49,005 nt of DNA from NCBI GenBank assembly GCA_002361775.1, contig DETV01000009.1:10546-59550 (forward strand), written 5' to 3'. The first letter of the stretch is position 1; each line of letters starts with the position of its first letter. The stretch comes from Eubacterium sp. UBA3279. Its GTDB lineage: Bacteria > Bacillota > Clostridia > Lachnospirales > Lachnospiraceae. This document shows positions 25,452 through 34,400 of the stretch, piece after piece. Position numbers and translations under genes: made by a program. Under the pieces are notes generated by a model that was not told the DNA's origin, made no database searches, and worked only from the letters and a program-made list of their open reading frames with translations.

Positions 25452-26510
25452 TTACTTCCCATTCTCTTCATATTCCCTGATCTGACGATCTGTAAATACA
25501 GACATATTTTCCCCTTTCAAATACGCCTGATACCATTCCACCGTTTTTCCCACGGCTGTCTTTACATCCCAATGAGGCTTCCATCCTAATACATTACGGA
25601 TTCTGGAACAGTCTAATTTTAAAAAGTTAGCCTCATGAGGTCCTCCTGTATACAAATTTTCCCATTCTGCTCCCTCTTTCCAGGCATTGCAGAACAAATC
25701 TGCCAGTTCTCCTGTGGTGATACAGTCTCTATCTTCCGGTCCCACATTATATGCCCCTTCTTTGTCTCTGTTTTCATATTGAGCCTGTGCAATTTTCAGA
25801 TATGCTCCCAGAGGTTCCAGTACATGTTGGTACGGTCTGGTGGAATGGGGATTTCTTACAGCAATTTTTTTTCCCGAAGCCACCGCTCTCACACAATCGG
25901 GAATAATCCGATCTGCAGCAAAATCGCCTCCCCCAATTACATTTCCAGCCCGGGCTGTAGATACCGCTATGCCCTTTTCATCCAAAAAAGAACTTTTATA
26001 ACTGTGTGTCACCAGCTCAGAACATGATTTACTGTTGGAATAAGGATCATAACCATCCAATTCGTCTGTTTCTCTATATCCCCATTCCCACTCATTATTT
26101 TTATATACTTTATCTGTAGTCACGTTCAGGAAAGACTTTACACTATCCACACGACGAATCCCCTCCAGAATATTCACCGTACCCATGACATTTGTTTCAT
26201 AAGTATAGACCGGATTTTTATAAGATTCCCTTACAATCGGCTGTGCAGCCAGATGAAATACCAGTTCCGGTTTTGTTTCTTCTATCGTCTTCCATAACCT
26301 TTCCTGATCACGAATATCACCTTCCACAGACCGCATCTCTTTTTCCAGTGCCAAAACTGAAAACAAATCCGGTTCTGTAGGCGGTTTCAGCGCATATCCT
26401 GTCACTTCTGCCCCTGCCTGCAAAAGAATCCGGGACAACCACGTCCCCTTAAATCCTGTATGTCCGGTAAGTAAAACCTTTTTTCCTCTATAAAAATCCC
26501 ATATACTCAT
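25452..26510 (-). CDS. rfbG: CDP-glucose 4,6-dehydratase
   Basis: A 352-residue extended SDR enzyme that converts CDP-glucose to CDP-4-keto-6-deoxyglucose. The NAD-binding motif is GHTGFKGTWLS (about 15-25), an RfbG signature. VTTDKVYKN carries the catalytic Thr/Asp/Lys region and DGYDPYSNSKSCSELV the Tyr-X3-Lys pair. The start at 26510 overlaps the stop of rfbF by four bases (ATGA) with GGAGGG ten bases upstream; an upstream in-frame Met is less likely. Second step of the CDP-3,6-dideoxy sugar route. Confidence 0.93.
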   Translation of the reverse strand: MSIWDFYRGKKVLLTGHTGFKGTWLSRILLQAGAEVTGYALKPPTEPDLFSVLALEKEMRSVEGDIRDQERLWKTIEETKPELVFHLAAQPIVRESYKNPVYTYETNVMGTVNILEGIRRVDSVKSFLNVTTDKVYKNNEWEWGYRETDELDGYDPYSNSKSCSELVTHSYKSSFLDEKGIAVSTARAGNVIGGGDFAADRIIPDCVRAVASGKKIAVRNPHSTRPYQHVLEPLGAYLKIAQAQYENRDKEGAYNVGPEDRDCITTGELADLFCNAWKEGAEWENLYTGGPHEANFLKLDCSRIRNVLGWKPHWDVKTAVGKTVEWYQAYLKGENMSVFTDRQIREYEENGK

Positions 26511-27286
26511 CTGTCCCATACCCTCCAGGGCGCCTTTCCTGACTGCCACATTTCTTCCAGTTTCTTTTTTTCATTCATCGTATCCATACACTGCCAGAAG
26601 CCATTATGACGATACGCATCTAACTCTCCTCTTCTTGCCGCTTCTTCCAGAGGATATTTTTCAAATACTGTCTCATCCCCCTGGATCAGATCCATGATTT
26701 CCGGTTCCAAAACCATAAACCCTGCATTGATCCAACCGCTGTCTTCTTTCTTTTTCTCTTTAAAATTGGTAATCTCTCCATTTTCCAGGATATCCAATGC
26801 ACCAAATCGTCCCATAGGCTGTACAGTTGTCAGAGTTGCCATTCTGCCTCCCTGTTTATGAAACTCCAGAAGCTCCTCAATATTTACATCTGATACCCCG
26901 TCACCATAGGTCAGGAAAAATGGTTCCCCATTCAAATGTTCCTTTACCCTTTTGATTCTTCCTCCGGTCATTGTATTTAACCCTGTATCCACCAAGGTAA
27001 CCTTCCATGGCTCCGATATATTATTGTGAACGATCATTTTATTTTCCTGAGTGAAATCAAAAGTGATATCGCTGCTGTGCAAATAATAATCTGCAAACCA
27101 TTTCTTGATCATCTCCTGTTTATATCCACAACAGATAACGAATTCGTGATATCCGTAGTAAGAATATAGTTTCATAATATGCCAGAGTATGGGTTTATCT
27201 CCAATCTCCACCATAGGTTTTGGTTTCAAATGACTCTCTTCACTGATCCGGGTTCCAAATCCCCCTGCCAAAATAACAACTTTCAT
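26507..27286 (-). CDS. rfbF: Glucose-1-phosphate cytidylyltransferase
   Basis: A 259-residue nucleotidyltransferase making CDP-glucose from CTP and glucose-1-phosphate. The signature VILAGGFGTRISEESHLKPK PMVEIG, the CCGYKQEMIKKWFADYYLH segment and GDGVSDVNI are those of RfbF rather than of RmlA-type thymidylyltransferases. First gene of the eleven-gene minus-strand operon that ends at 12479. GAGGGAG and AAAGGA lie upstream of the start. It has a good promoter 40 bases upstream. Confidence 0.95.
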   Translation of the reverse strand: MKVVILAGGFGTRISEESHLKPKPMVEIGDKPILWHIMKLYSYYGYHEFVICCGYKQEMIKKWFADYYLHSSDITFDFTQENKMIVHNNISEPWKVTLVDTGLNTMTGGRIKRVKEHLNGEPFFLTYGDGVSDVNIEELLEFHKQGGRMATLTTVQPMGRFGALDILENGEITNFKEKKKEDSGWINAGFMVLEPEIMDLIQGDETVFEKYPLEEAARRGELDAYRHNGFWQCMDTMNEKKKLEEMWQSGKAPWRVWDR

Positions 27287-27322
27287 TCCTTTATCTCCCT
27301 CGTTACCAATTCTCTATTATTA

Positions 27323-27351
27323 ATTATAACAAGGGGAACAACGGGTGTAAA
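27323..27351 (-). promoter_or_regulatory. Promoter of the branched-sugar operon
   Basis: On the minus strand TTTACA (27346-27351), a 17-base spacer and TATAAT (27323-27328), ending 37 bases before the rfbF start. No second good promoter was found inside the operon, where gaps are 41 bases or fewer. Confidence 0.7.
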
Positions 27352-27466
27352 TGGTTTACTCCTCTCAAATGGCTACAATAATGATCTTTCCATATATACA
27401 AAGGCAGATAATGCTTAATATTATTAAAAACTTTATCTTTACAAATGTTGAAAATAAGTTTTCGAA

Positions 27467-28168
27467 ATGCTTGAAGTTGTTTTCAGCAAGGATATCCGTC
27501 TTAACAAAATAAAAGAGCAGTTATTTAAAGAAGATTGCGGAAGTAATTCCACCATACTTTTCCACGGTGCGAAAACATATATCGACGGACAGATTTCAAT
27601 AGAAAAATCAAAAAATACCAATGATTTTGGCAGGGGGTTCTATTGCGGTGAAAGTTTGGAACAATCTGCTATGTTTGTTGCCAATTATCCGGAATCTTCA
27701 CTTTATATTTTAGAATTTGACAAAACTGATTTGAGTTACACGCAGTTAAATGTTGACAGGGATTGGATGCTGATGATTGCTTATTTCCGAAATAAATTAA
27801 CAGATTACGAAGACCATCCTATCATAAAGACTTTGCTTTCAAGACTCGAAGGGGTTGATTATATTATAGCTCCAATCGCTGATAATAGAATGTTTGAAAT
27901 CATCGACAGTTTTATTGATGGTGAAATTACAGATATCCAATGCCAACATTGTCTTTCTGCAACTAATCTTGGTAATCAATATGTATTTGTTACCGATAAG
28001 GCGTTGAGACAGTTGCAAATATTACGTCATTGTTATTTAGCGCCTGATGAAAAAAAATATTATCTCTCATATAAGCGAGAAGAATCACGCATTGGAAATG
28101 ATAAGGTAAAAATTGCCCGTAAGCAGTATAGAGGTCATGGCGAATATATAGAGGATATTTTGAAATGA
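27467..28168 (+). CDS. DUF3990 protein, ADP-ribosyltransferase-like (probable toxin)
   Basis: A 233-residue protein whose central part matches DUF3990, a family with an ADP-ribosyltransferase-like fold: TILFHGAKTYIDGQISIEKS, NDFGRGFYCGESLEQSAMFV, and SRLEGVDYIIAPIADNRMF. DUF3990 genes are commonly found in toxin-antitoxin-like pairs. No convincing ribosome binding site precedes the ATG, and an in-frame stop lies 9 bases upstream of it, so the gene may have lost its 5' end or use a weak start. It overlaps the next gene by four bases (ATGA), and lies isolated between the sugar operon and the GH3 gene. Function as a toxin is inferred. Confidence 0.65.
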   Translation: MLEVVFSKDIRLNKIKEQLFKEDCGSNSTILFHGAKTYIDGQISIEKSKNTNDFGRGFYCGESLEQSAMFVANYPESSLYILEFDKTDLSYTQLNVDRDWMLMIAYFRNKLTDYEDHPIIKTLLSRLEGVDYIIAPIADNRMFEIIDSFIDGEITDIQCQHCLSATNLGNQYVFVTDKALRQLQILRHCYLAPDEKKYYLSYKREESRIGNDKVKIARKQYRGHGEYIEDILK

Positions 28169-28668
28169 GAAAAATAGACGAAATAGGTTTAAAATTATGT
28201 AAAATGCAGGCGGAAGTATTTTCTGCTTCTGTAAAAGAAACAAATTGCAGTTCACTTATATTTATGAGAAGGTTTATGAATTCCGGGGTGGCTCAGCGTA
28301 TGGACCTTGGAGGTTTCTTATTTGAAGCGTGTGATGTCCATCAGATTATTCAAGAAATAGAAACCGAGTTTGGAGAAAGTTCTTATGGCAAAGAAAAATA
28401 TTCCGAAGCGGAACTTTATTGGATTGGCTATGTTTATCGTTATTGGTCTTACACTTACCAAAAGACAAGTAAGCAAATATATAAACTGATTAAACCGAAA
28501 GAACTTCGTGGACTTTATTATCCATATCATTCTCTTGATCCTGCACAGGCGATTGAAAGAATTTTAGAGGCTAAGGACTTGAACGAAAAAGATTTTACTG
28601 CACGAGGCGTAAAGATTATGCGGGATCTTATAAAAGATGAGAAGAGTAAGAAATGTTGCGATTTATGA
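28165..28668 (+). CDS. Hypothetical partner of the DUF3990 protein (putative antitoxin)
   Basis: A 167-residue soluble, helix-rich protein I cannot assign to a named family. Features are FMNSGVAQRMDLGGFLFEAC near the middle, EAELYWIGYVYRYWSYTYQK, and a closing DPAQAIERILEAKDL segment. Its start overlaps the DUF3990 stop (ATGA), so translation is coupled. By its position it may be the antitoxin or a co-toxin. Both genes look less GC-rich than neighbours, in line with acquisition by transfer, but this is an impression and not a measurement. Confidence 0.6.
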   Translation: MRKIDEIGLKLCKMQAEVFSASVKETNCSSLIFMRRFMNSGVAQRMDLGGFLFEACDVHQIIQEIETEFGESSYGKEKYSEAELYWIGYVYRYWSYTYQKTSKQIYKLIKPKELRGLYYPYHSLDPAQAIERILEAKDLNEKDFTARGVKIMRDLIKDEKSKKCCDL

Positions 28669-28683
28669 ACCTATTGACTCAGT

Positions 28684-28736
28684 GCCGGTAATGAACCCTT
28701 ATAGGGTTAAAGCAAACCACCGGCTTAGCCGGTGGT
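28684..28736. repeat. Double palindrome, possible IS200/IS605-type end
   Basis: Two perfect hairpins: AACCCT/AGGGTT (28694-28708, loop TAT) and ACCACCGGC/GCCGGTGGT (28716-28736, loop TTA), with a GCCGGT at 28684 that echoes the second stem. No T tract follows, so it is not an ordinary terminator. Such CCGGC palindromes near AT-rich flanks recall subterminal hairpins of IS200/IS605 elements or their non-autonomous derivatives. No transposase or TnpB gene is present. It lies 16 bases after the DUF3990 partner gene. Confidence 0.5.
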
Positions 28737-28819
28737 CATGATTTAGAACTATCTATTTCCTGACAGCCCCATCTGTACTCTATCTATTCTATGGTTGTAT
28801 TACTCCTTCACAATTCCTT

Positions 28820-31342
28820 CTATCTGAACTGCGCTCCATAACTTACACAATCTTCATATCCCAGTGTCTGGAAGATCACTTTCAGCATTCTCTTCACACA
28901 AGCCTGCAAATCTTCTCGCTTCAGACTTCCATTTTTCAGCGCTTCTCTGATATTTTCACTGTCTCCCGGCCATCCCGGCATGATCAGATCATTTCCTGCT
29001 TCCACACATTTCCAGGAAAGACTGCCGCCCTGTGGCATAGTAGTTGTCCAGTCTGTCATGATGATACCCTGGAAATCCCACTCTTTTCTTGCTGCAACCG
29101 TACAAATATCTTTACAGTTGGCAGCATGAACGCCATTGATCATATTATAAGACGTCATAATAGCCATAGGCTGAGCTGTTTTTACTGCAATTTCAAATCC
29201 TCTCAGATAAATTTCTCTTAAAGTACGTTCTGACAAAATACTGTTGGAACCCATACGATTATCTTCCTGGCTGTTGCAGGCAAAATGTTTGATAGTGGTT
29301 CCCACACCTTCTTTTGACTGAACTCCCCGGGTGATTGCCGCTGCCATCATACCGCTAACCAGAGGATCTTCTGAATAATATTCAAAGTTTCTGCCACACA
29401 GTGGATTTCTGTGAACATTCATTCCGGGAGCCAGCCACCAGGCAACTCCAAATTCCTGCATTTCCACAGCTACCGCCTGACCTACTTCTTCCAGAAGTTC
29501 CGTATTCCAAGTCTGCGCCAGCAGTGTTCCCACAGGAATTGCCGTACAATACTGATAATATGTATCTGCGCCTTCGTGAACTTCTTCTTTTGTGAAAAAT
29601 CCCCCTTCCAGCGCTCCCAGTAATCCCATGCTGTATATCTGTCCATTTTCCGGATTTACATCATATTTCTTAATCAGACGCACTCCCGCAGGACCATCTG
29701 CCATAGAAATTCCCGGAACATCATATTTTTCTTCCAATACGCCGCTGGTTTCTCCTGCTGCGCCCGGAACCATAATACCTGCAGCTCCCAGAGCATTCTC
29801 CTGACCTTTGCTCACTTCTCCGATCACCATGGCAATCATCTCTTCCTCTGTGAGTTTAGCTACCAGTTCTTCTGCTTTCTGATCCAGCTCATTTGCAGGA
29901 ATTCTTGTCATTTCCAGTGGTTTCGGAGCAAATAAAACGGGAACCATACCTTTATTTTCTGCTTCTTTTTTCCATGCAGCTTCCAGTGTACGCACAACAT
30001 CTTCCGGACGAACTATTTCCTCCAAATCTTCCTGCAGCGGGCAAATATGATCTACCTGCTCTAAAACCACATTTTCTGCCACCTGTAAAGTTCCGATCAG
30101 GCTGATTGCCGCCGATGAATTTCCTGCCCAGACACCGTACAATCCTTTTTCCACTGTCCAGTTTCCATTTTCCTCATCAAAGGAAGCCACTGCTTTTGCC
30201 GGAAAACTGATAGAAATCTCCTGACTTTCTCCCGGAGCAAGCAGATCTGTTTTTGCAAATCCACAAAGACGCTTATATTCTTTTGGCATTCCATCCTGAG
30301 GACAGGTAACGTAAATCTGTACCACTTCTTTACCGTTATACGTATCTCCTGTATTTGTCACTGTCACCTGCGTATGTACGGAAGCTTCATCGACACACAC
30401 GGTTCCCTGAGTCAATGCAAACTCTGTATAGGACAGACCATATCCGAAAGGATATTCCACATCTACCTGGAAACTGTCAAAATACCGATATCCCACATAA
30501 ATGCTTTCTTCATATTTTTCTGTTTCAATATTTCCATTTACATGACTGAAGGTTTCTGCATTGGGGAAATCACTGTAATTCTTTGCCCAGGTATCTGTAA
30601 GTTTTCCACTGGGCGTCACATCTCCTGCCAAAACACGGGCAAGGGCGTTTCCTCCCTCCATTCCCGGCTGAACCAGATTCAACAGCGCTTTTACCTGAGG
30701 TACAGAAAGGATATCTTTCAGATCCACCTGACCTCCCACGTTCAGGATTACAATTATATTTTCACAGTGATCCGCGATTACTTCCAGGTCCTTCTTCTCA
30801 TGATCTGTCAGATAATAATCTCCTGCTTTATCAAAACGGTCCGCACCCTCTCCGGCGATACGGCTGAGAACATAAATAGCTGTGTCCGCACCACCAAAAT
30901 CCTCATCCAGAATATCTCTTCCGAAAGGCATTTCATACGCATGAGATGCGTAAATCTGGAAAAATTCTATAGGATTTTGACCTTTCGCCGCTTTAAAAAT
31001 ACTCTCACGCCAGTCTTCTCTTGACTTTTTATAAATCGCTTCAAAATCTTCTATCCATTTTTTACTGGTAATGTCAAATCCTGCATTTACCAATCCCTGA
31101 TAAACACTTACCACCTCTCGTTCATTTACATCACCTGAACCGGTACCTCCCTTAATCGTCCGTCCTGCACCAGCTCCGAATAAAGCAATCCTACATCCTT
31201 TTTTCAGAGGAAGAACGCCTTCATTTTTCATTAAAACAATGCCTTCCTCTGCTGCTTTCCGGGCTACTTCTCTGTTTTTTACCTCTCTGGCTGAAACAGA
31301 GGGATCCTGAGTTCCGCTGAATGTTCTGATTCTTCGTTTCAT
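28820..31342 (-). CDS. Glycoside hydrolase family 3 with permuted domain order
   Basis: An 840-residue GH3 enzyme with inverted domain order. The alpha/beta sandwich comes first (EGIVLMKNEGVLPLKKG at about 34-50, IAGEGADR near 165), then the fibronectin-III region (PFGYGLSYTEFAL, about 300). The (beta/alpha)8 barrel comes last: GISMADGPAGVRL, GRNFEYYSEDPLVSG, and the nucleophile Asp764 in GIIMTDW. Similar permuted beta-glucosidases are known from rumen and gut Firmicutes. No signal peptide, so it probably splits imported gluco- or xylo-oligosaccharides. AAAGGAG precedes the start. A possible AraC-type operator is at 31445. Downstream, 28737-28819 holds nothing recognisable. Confidence 0.9.
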   Translation of the reverse strand: MKRRIRTFSGTQDPSVSAREVKNREVARKAAEEGIVLMKNEGVLPLKKGCRIALFGAGAGRTIKGGTGSGDVNEREVVSVYQGLVNAGFDITSKKWIEDFEAIYKKSREDWRESIFKAAKGQNPIEFFQIYASHAYEMPFGRDILDEDFGGADTAIYVLSRIAGEGADRFDKAGDYYLTDHEKKDLEVIADHCENIIVILNVGGQVDLKDILSVPQVKALLNLVQPGMEGGNALARVLAGDVTPSGKLTDTWAKNYSDFPNAETFSHVNGNIETEKYEESIYVGYRYFDSFQVDVEYPFGYGLSYTEFALTQGTVCVDEASVHTQVTVTNTGDTYNGKEVVQIYVTCPQDGMPKEYKRLCGFAKTDLLAPGESQEISISFPAKAVASFDEENGNWTVEKGLYGVWAGNSSAAISLIGTLQVAENVVLEQVDHICPLQEDLEEIVRPEDVVRTLEAAWKKEAENKGMVPVLFAPKPLEMTRIPANELDQKAEELVAKLTEEEMIAMVIGEVSKGQENALGAAGIMVPGAAGETSGVLEEKYDVPGISMADGPAGVRLIKKYDVNPENGQIYSMGLLGALEGGFFTKEEVHEGADTYYQYCTAIPVGTLLAQTWNTELLEEVGQAVAVEMQEFGVAWWLAPGMNVHRNPLCGRNFEYYSEDPLVSGMMAAAITRGVQSKEGVGTTIKHFACNSQEDNRMGSNSILSERTLREIYLRGFEIAVKTAQPMAIMTSYNMINGVHAANCKDICTVAARKEWDFQGIIMTDWTTTMPQGGSLSWKCVEAGNDLIMPGWPGDSENIREALKNGSLKREDLQACVKRMLKVIFQTLGYEDCVSYGAQFR

Positions 31343-31444
31343 AATACATCTTCTCCTTTACTGATACTCCGTTTTATCACTGTTTTCCACTTTCTCAACT
31401 GTGGCTTTTCTGTTATTTTACCATAATATCTTCCAAAATACAGT

Positions 31445-31476
31445 GGGTGATATTAGCTTATTAATGGGTGGATATT
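31445..31476. promoter_or_regulatory. Direct repeat, candidate AraC-type operator
   Basis: GGGTGATATT (31445-31454) and GGGTGGATATT (31466-31476) are spaced 21 bases start to start, the usual geometry of AraC-family half-sites on one face of the helix. It is about 100 bases upstream of the GH3 start and downstream of the GH78 stop. The regulator is unknown. Confidence 0.35.
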
Positions 31477-31497
31477 GACTTTTTATCCCTGATGTCT

Positions 31498-34400
31498 TCA
31501 AATTTCTATATCATAGATACCTGAACCCAATTCTTTTATTTTTCCTCCCGGCAAATATAAAGCAGCTTCTGTATTTACCGGAATCTCACAATGATAAATG
31601 ATTTTTTCCCCTTCTTTTTCCCAGCCTGCACGAATCACTCCGTAAGGGCTTGCCACACTTCCTCTGGTAAAAGATAACGGTCCAAATTCCGGTTTCAATA
31701 CAAAATGTTCATATCCCGGATATTGTTCTTCTCTTTGGATTCCCAAAACCACCTGATAAATCCAGGAAAGTACGCTTCCCAACGAATAGTGATTAAAAGA
31801 ATTCATTGCATTCTGACCGCCAAAACCTTTTTCTTCCGTGTAGGAATCCCAATGCTCCCAAATCGTCGTAGCTCCCTGGGTTACCGGATATAACCAGGAG
31901 GGAAACGCTGTCTGCAGCATCAGTTTATAGGCGTCTTTTGTCTGCCCCATATGAGTAAGCGCCAGATTTAAAAGACCTGTTCCGAAAAATCCTGTTCCCA
32001 CCGTATGATGAAGCTCCCGGGTTTTTCGAAGCAAATGTTCCTGGGCTTTTTCCCGGTCTTTTATTACGCCATATTCCAGTCCCAACGCATAGGAACACTG
32101 GGTATCACAATTGTTTCCTTCAAAATCACGGGTTTTTCCTGTTTCCGGATCAATAAAAGTTCTGTTCCAGAAATCTCTCACCTTTTTAGCAAGCGCTTTG
32201 TATTTTTCCTCATCCTCTTTTCTTCCTAACACTCCTGCTATTTTACTCATCAGGTACGCTTCTTTATAGTAAAAGGCATTCCACAAAAGCTGAAGATCTG
32301 TTTCTTCCGGCGCCAGCCAGTCTCCCAGCGGACCCACCTTGGTCATATCTCCTTTTCCCGGAAGTCCTTTATCTTTCATATAATCCATGTATTTTTTCAT
32401 ACCCGGATAAAATCTTTCCAGTGTTCTTATATCTCCGTACTGTTCATACAATTCCCACGCCATAAAAATAGTTGCACATTCATAGGTAATACCTCCAAAT
32501 CCCCCTCCCACCGGAGCAATTTCAGGGAATTGACCTTCTGGTGTCTGAAGATCTGCCATAGCTTGAAGATTTCTCTCGTAAAACTGTTTCAAATTACTGT
32601 TGTGTAATGCTGTATGACAAAATACATGGGTATCTCCCGCCCATCCCATACGCTCATTTCTCTGAGGGCAGTCCGTTGGAATATTAATAAAATTACATTT
32701 CTGAGACCACTGTACATTTTCCGCAAAACGATTTAATAATTGGTGATCACTCTGGAAACTTCCCTGAAAATCTGTTACAGAAGAATACTGAAGGCTTTCC
32801 ACTTCCTCCGCTTTTGGAGGATTTTCCACTCCACTGATCTCAATATAGCGATATCCGTGGAAGGTAAATCTTGGCTGGAAAATTTCTTCTTCTTTTCCGC
32901 TGCATATATAAATATCTGTGCTGGTAGCATCCCGATAATTTTCCAGCATCATTTTCCCTTCATTCCCGGCATACTCTTCCATATCCGGATATAATACTTC
33001 TGCATATCGAATGATTACTTTTGTTCCCTCTTTTTCATGGAAGGTAATCCGTGGAACTCCTGCCATTTCCTGCTCCAGATCATAAATATATACTCCCGGT
33101 TCCTGCTCTTTTCTTGTTCTTGCTTTCCGTTTTTCCACCACATATACAGGAGCATCATATTCACCGATCAGCTTTGTTTTTCCCTGATTTACCGCCGGCC
33201 AGGATCGACCAAATCCCGGCGGCATCGCACGGAACTTGTCAATGGGTACAGGTTCTATTACCTGCGGACTCTCCCACTGGCTGTCATCAAAATCCCCCAT
33301 AGAATATTTTTCATAAATATCCTCTTTTCTTGCATCATAGATTTCTCCCGCAAAAAATCCGGAATATATGTAAGGTCCTTCTCCATAATATTTCCAGTCT
33401 TTTGTATTTGTAACCCGAACTTCTCTTGTACCATCTTCATAGGTAAAGACAATCTTTGCCAGTAAAGATTCCTTATCGCCAAAATAGTTATAATTTCTGA
33501 CTGTAAATGTCTGCGCTTCGCTCCACCACCCGGAAGCCAGTGTCACTCCCACACCATTTTCTCCTGCCTGTAATTTTTCTGTAATATCATAGGTCTGATA
33601 ATTTATCCGTTTATCGTACTGAGTAATTCCAGGCGCTAACAATCGCTCTGTGATTTCCTTTCCATTGATTCTGCAGTCATAGATTCCCCTGGAAGTGATA
33701 TACAATCTCGCCTTTACCAATTTTTTGTTCTTATCCACCTTTACCACTGTACGAAGCATGGGAATGGAAGTACTAGAAGGATCTGCCGTAACCTGCACAT
33801 TTTCTGCCACAAAACACCCTTCTTCCACCGGAAGTTTTCCCGAAAAAATACTCTTCTTTTTATTGATATTTCCCTCCGGTGTCTCTCTGATAAATTCCCT
33901 GGAAGGCTGTCTCATATTTCTGACTGTAATATTCTTAAAAAATGCTTTTGTATCTTTTGCAAAAAAACCGATTTCATTTAATCTTGGATATGTCAGTACA
34001 TCATTATTTCCTCTGGGATTCAATGTTCTTCCTATCAGTTTTGTCCCCCAGAATTCCTTTTGTTCTACTGCATCCACCAAAATATCGTCTACATATGTCA
34101 TCGAATTATTTCCGTCCACTTCAATCCGAAGCTTATGAAATTCTCCCATGTTTTCTCTTGTAATTACCGGAACCTTGTCTTCTCCCTGGAAATTTACCAA
34201 TTCTACCGATGCAAATGGAACTTCTTCTTTATCCTCCGGCGCATATCCCACTCGATAAATATCCAATTTAGGAATATCTTCTTCCAAATTACATTCAAAA
34301 CGGATAAAATTTTCTCCTTCCAGTCCCAGTTCATTTTTTGTATGATCTAAAAGTCTGAAGTCCTTTGCTCCAAAAACTACTCCCGCCCGGCCAAAGCCTT

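Noticed and set aside
28716..28736. Ordinary intrinsic terminator after the DUF3990 pair
   Set aside because: The stem is strong, but no T tract follows on either side.
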